Below are positions 62,518-64,000 of a stretch of DNA of 64,000 nucleotides, piece by piece. The stretch comes from Alphaproteobacteria bacterium (GTDB taxonomy: Bacteria; Pseudomonadota; Alphaproteobacteria; Micavibrionales; Micavibrionaceae). Below the pieces are notes generated by a model. It did no database searches, was not told the origin of the DNA, and saw nothing but the letters and a program-made list of their open reading frames with translations. The position numbers and the translations under genes were made by a program. Location of the stretch: assembly GCA_016699735.1 (NCBI GenBank), contig CP065008.1, forward strand, positions 1,798,001-1,862,000, given 5' to 3'. Each line of letters opens with the position of its first letter. The stretch's first letter is position 1.

Positions 62518-62634
62518 AAGAGAAAGGATGGCACAACCCGGAAACCCCTGTCAATAAAGGCTCAAGGGCACCGCACTCCCTTGAGGATGCTTGACAACCC
62601 GCAGAAGACGCGGCATAAAAACCCCCTGATCTGT

Positions 62635-62709
<75 letters not shown>

Positions 62710-62747
62710 TCCCCCCCCCCCTAACCGCCCGGCTTTCAAACGCTTTC

Positions 62748-62786
62748 CAGACTAAACTGCCAGACTAAACTGCCAAACTAAACTGT
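62748..62786. repeat. Three tandem 13-base repeats
   Basis: CAGACTAAACTGC occurs twice in a row (62748-62760, 62761-62773) and a third copy with two changes (CAAACTAAACTGT) follows at 62774-62786. It lies between tRNA-Asn and the katG terminator. Confidence 0.9.
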
Positions 62787-62800
62787 ATGTGTAAGTACAG

Positions 62801-62828
62801 AAAAAGGCGCCGGAATCCTTGTTCCGGC
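62801..62828 (-). terminator. katG terminator
   Basis: On the minus strand GCCGGAA and TTCCGGC pair around a 6-base loop, followed by GCC and TTTTT. It stands 32 bases past the katG stop. Confidence 0.85.
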
Positions 62829-62859
62829 ACCCTTGATTTTTCAAAGCAGCGGCTTTGTC

Positions 62860-64000
62860 CTATGCGGCCAGATCAAACCGGTCGGCGTTCATAACCTTGA
62901 CCCAGGCGGCGACAAAATCTTTCACGAACTTCTCCTTATTGTCGTCCTGCGCATAGACCTCCGCATAAGACCTGAGGATCGAATTGGACCCGAAGACCAG
63001 ATCAACCCGCGTCGCCGTCCATTTCACCTTCCCGGTCTTGCGCTCGACGATCTCATAAAGACCGTCCGCTGAAGGCTTCCAGACATTACCCATATCGGTC
63101 AGATGAACGAAAAAGTCTTGGGTCAAAGCCCCTTCGCGGTCCGTAAAGACGCCGTGCTTGGTGCCGCCGTGGTTTGTTCCGATAACACGCAAGCCTCCGA
63201 CAAGAACCGTCATTTCACAGGCGCTTAAGCCCATAAGCTGGGTGCGGTCAAGCAGCATCTCCTCGGCACTGACGGCATAGCTCTCCTTCTGCCAGTTCCG
63301 GTAGCCGTCGGCCAGCGGCTCCAGCGGATTGAAAGACTCCGCATCCGTATACGCATCCGTGGCATCGCCGCGTCCCGGCGCGAACGGCACCTTGACATCA
63401 AAACCTCCGGCCTTGGCCGCTTTCTCGATACCAAGATTCCCAGCCAGAACGATCACGTCAGCCACGCTTGCGCCCGTCTCCGCCGCGATTTTTTCCAGAA
63501 CCGAAAGAACCTTGGCCAGACGCTTGGGCTCATTCCCGGTCCAGTCCTTCTGCGGCGCAAGACGGATACGCGCACCGTTTGCCCCGCCGCGCATGTCAGA
63601 TCCGCGGAAGGTTCTGGCGCTGTCCCAAGCCGTGGTAACCATTTCACTGACACTGAGCCCGCTGGCCTCGATCTTCGCCTTGACCGCCTCTGCGTCATAA
63701 TCCTTGCGCCCTGAGGGCACAGGATCCTGCCAGATCAGATCTTCCTTCGGCACCTCCGGCCCGATATAGCGCACTTTCGGTCCCATATCGCGGTGCGTCA
63801 GCTTGAACCAAGCCCGCGCGAAGACTTCCGAGAAATAGTCATGATCCTTATAAAACTTCTCCGAGATTTTCCGGTATTCCGGGTCCATCTTCATCGCCAT
63901 ATCCGCATCGGTCATAATGGGATTGTAACGGATGGAGGGGTTCTCGACATCGACCGGCTTGTCTTCCTCCTTGATGTTGATCGGCTCCCACTGGTTCGCG
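62860..64000 (-). CDS. katG: Catalase-peroxidase KatG (5' part outside window)
   Basis: A minus-strand frame open through the right edge gives at least 380 residues of the C-terminal half of KatG. The frame reads WEPINIKEED, MTDADMAMKMDPEY, FKLTHRDMGPKVRYIGPEVP, then the C-terminal domain with LAGNLGIEKAAK and VIGTNHGGTKHGVFTDREG. The haem-binding N-terminal domain lies beyond 64000. KatG destroys hydrogen peroxide; here it is the last gene before a terminator. Confidence 0.95.
   Translation of the reverse strand, partial: ANQWEPINIKEEDKPVDVENPSIRYNPIMTDADMAMKMDPEYRKISEKFYKDHDYFSEVFARAWFKLTHRDMGPKVRYIGPEVPKEDLIWQDPVPSGRKDYDAEAVKAKIEASGLSVSEMVTTAWDSARTFRGSDMRGGANGARIRLAPQKDWTGNEPKRLAKVLSVLEKIAAETGASVADVIVLAGNLGIEKAAKAGGFDVKVPFAPGRGDATDAYTDAESFNPLEPLADGYRNWQKESYAVSAEEMLLDRTQLMGLSACEMTVLVGGLRVIGTNHGGTKHGVFTDREGALTQDFFVHLTDMGNVWKPSADGLYEIVERKTGKVKWTATRVDLVFGSNSILRSYAEVYAQDDNKEKFVKDFVAAWVKVMNADRFDLAA

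Noticed and set aside
62748..62786. The three 13-base repeats as the start of a CRISPR array
   Set aside because: Units are directly adjacent with no spacers and are too short; no cas genes are near.

Overview
The window looks like a chromosomal stretch of an alphaproteobacterium. The evidence is gene order and family content: a CcrM-type cell-cycle methyltransferase, a PopZ/DUF2497 pole organiser between pcm and valS, a mutY / DUF721 / DsbA-like / smc cluster, an F0 operon with paired b' and b subunits, 6S RNA beside zapA and a formyl-THF cyclo-ligase, and cysteine-free L31. It resembles Rhodospirillales or Micavibrio-like lineages, but that placement is an impression, not a test. Most genes are GC-rich housekeeping genes; several orphan genes are clearly more AT-rich.

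Layout. 1-3603: a partial peptidoglycan-binding-like protein, three orphans, tRNA-Pro and a secreted acidic orphan. 3611-9663: aminotransferase, isochorismatase-like hydrolase, CPBP membrane protein, a putative Na+/H+ antiporter, and the divergent mntR/mntH pair with an operator-like palindrome. 9878-17741: rplU-rpmA, obgE-proB, pepN, rnhB, ccrM and folB. 17873-20089: an AT-rich orphan and mutY. 20114-30994: DUF721, efp, suhB, an OmpA-like protein, a DsbA-like protein, smc, the F0 genes atpI-B-E-b'-b, then proA. 31000-37271: nadD, a leader RNA candidate, rsfS, rlmH, envC, ctpA, a divergent polysaccharide deacetylase and rppH. 37412-44440 (minus): yebC-ruvCAB-ybgC-tolQRAB. 44655-48103: an output-less receiver and partner, a YmdB phosphodiesterase, cyclo-ligase, 6S RNA, zapA and a small coiled-coil gene. 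48303-53442: tkt, gap, a winged-helix regulator and class I aldolase. 53521-64000: an EndoU-like nuclease, epmA, rpmE, an unknown TIKI/TraB-like protein, valS, popZ, pcm, tRNA-Cys, orphans, tRNA-Asn and partial katG.

Working links. ccrM, popZ, smc and zapA belong to chromosome and division control. efp and epmA encode a factor and the enzyme that modifies it; popZ and valS are plausible clients through their proline runs. tkt, gap and fba form a central-carbon block. tolQRAB, envC, ctpA and the deacetylase serve the cell envelope.

Observations most worth a second look: seven GANTC sites in 116 bp directly before ccrM; a promoter, a terminator-like hairpin and then an apparent AUU start in front of rsfS; an orphan membrane-anchored EndoU-like nuclease; a candidate short RNA after gap; an AT-rich block whose edge falls inside mutY; and an orphan protein with a zincin-like signature. 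No CRISPR array, insertion sequence, prophage or secretion-system locus was seen.
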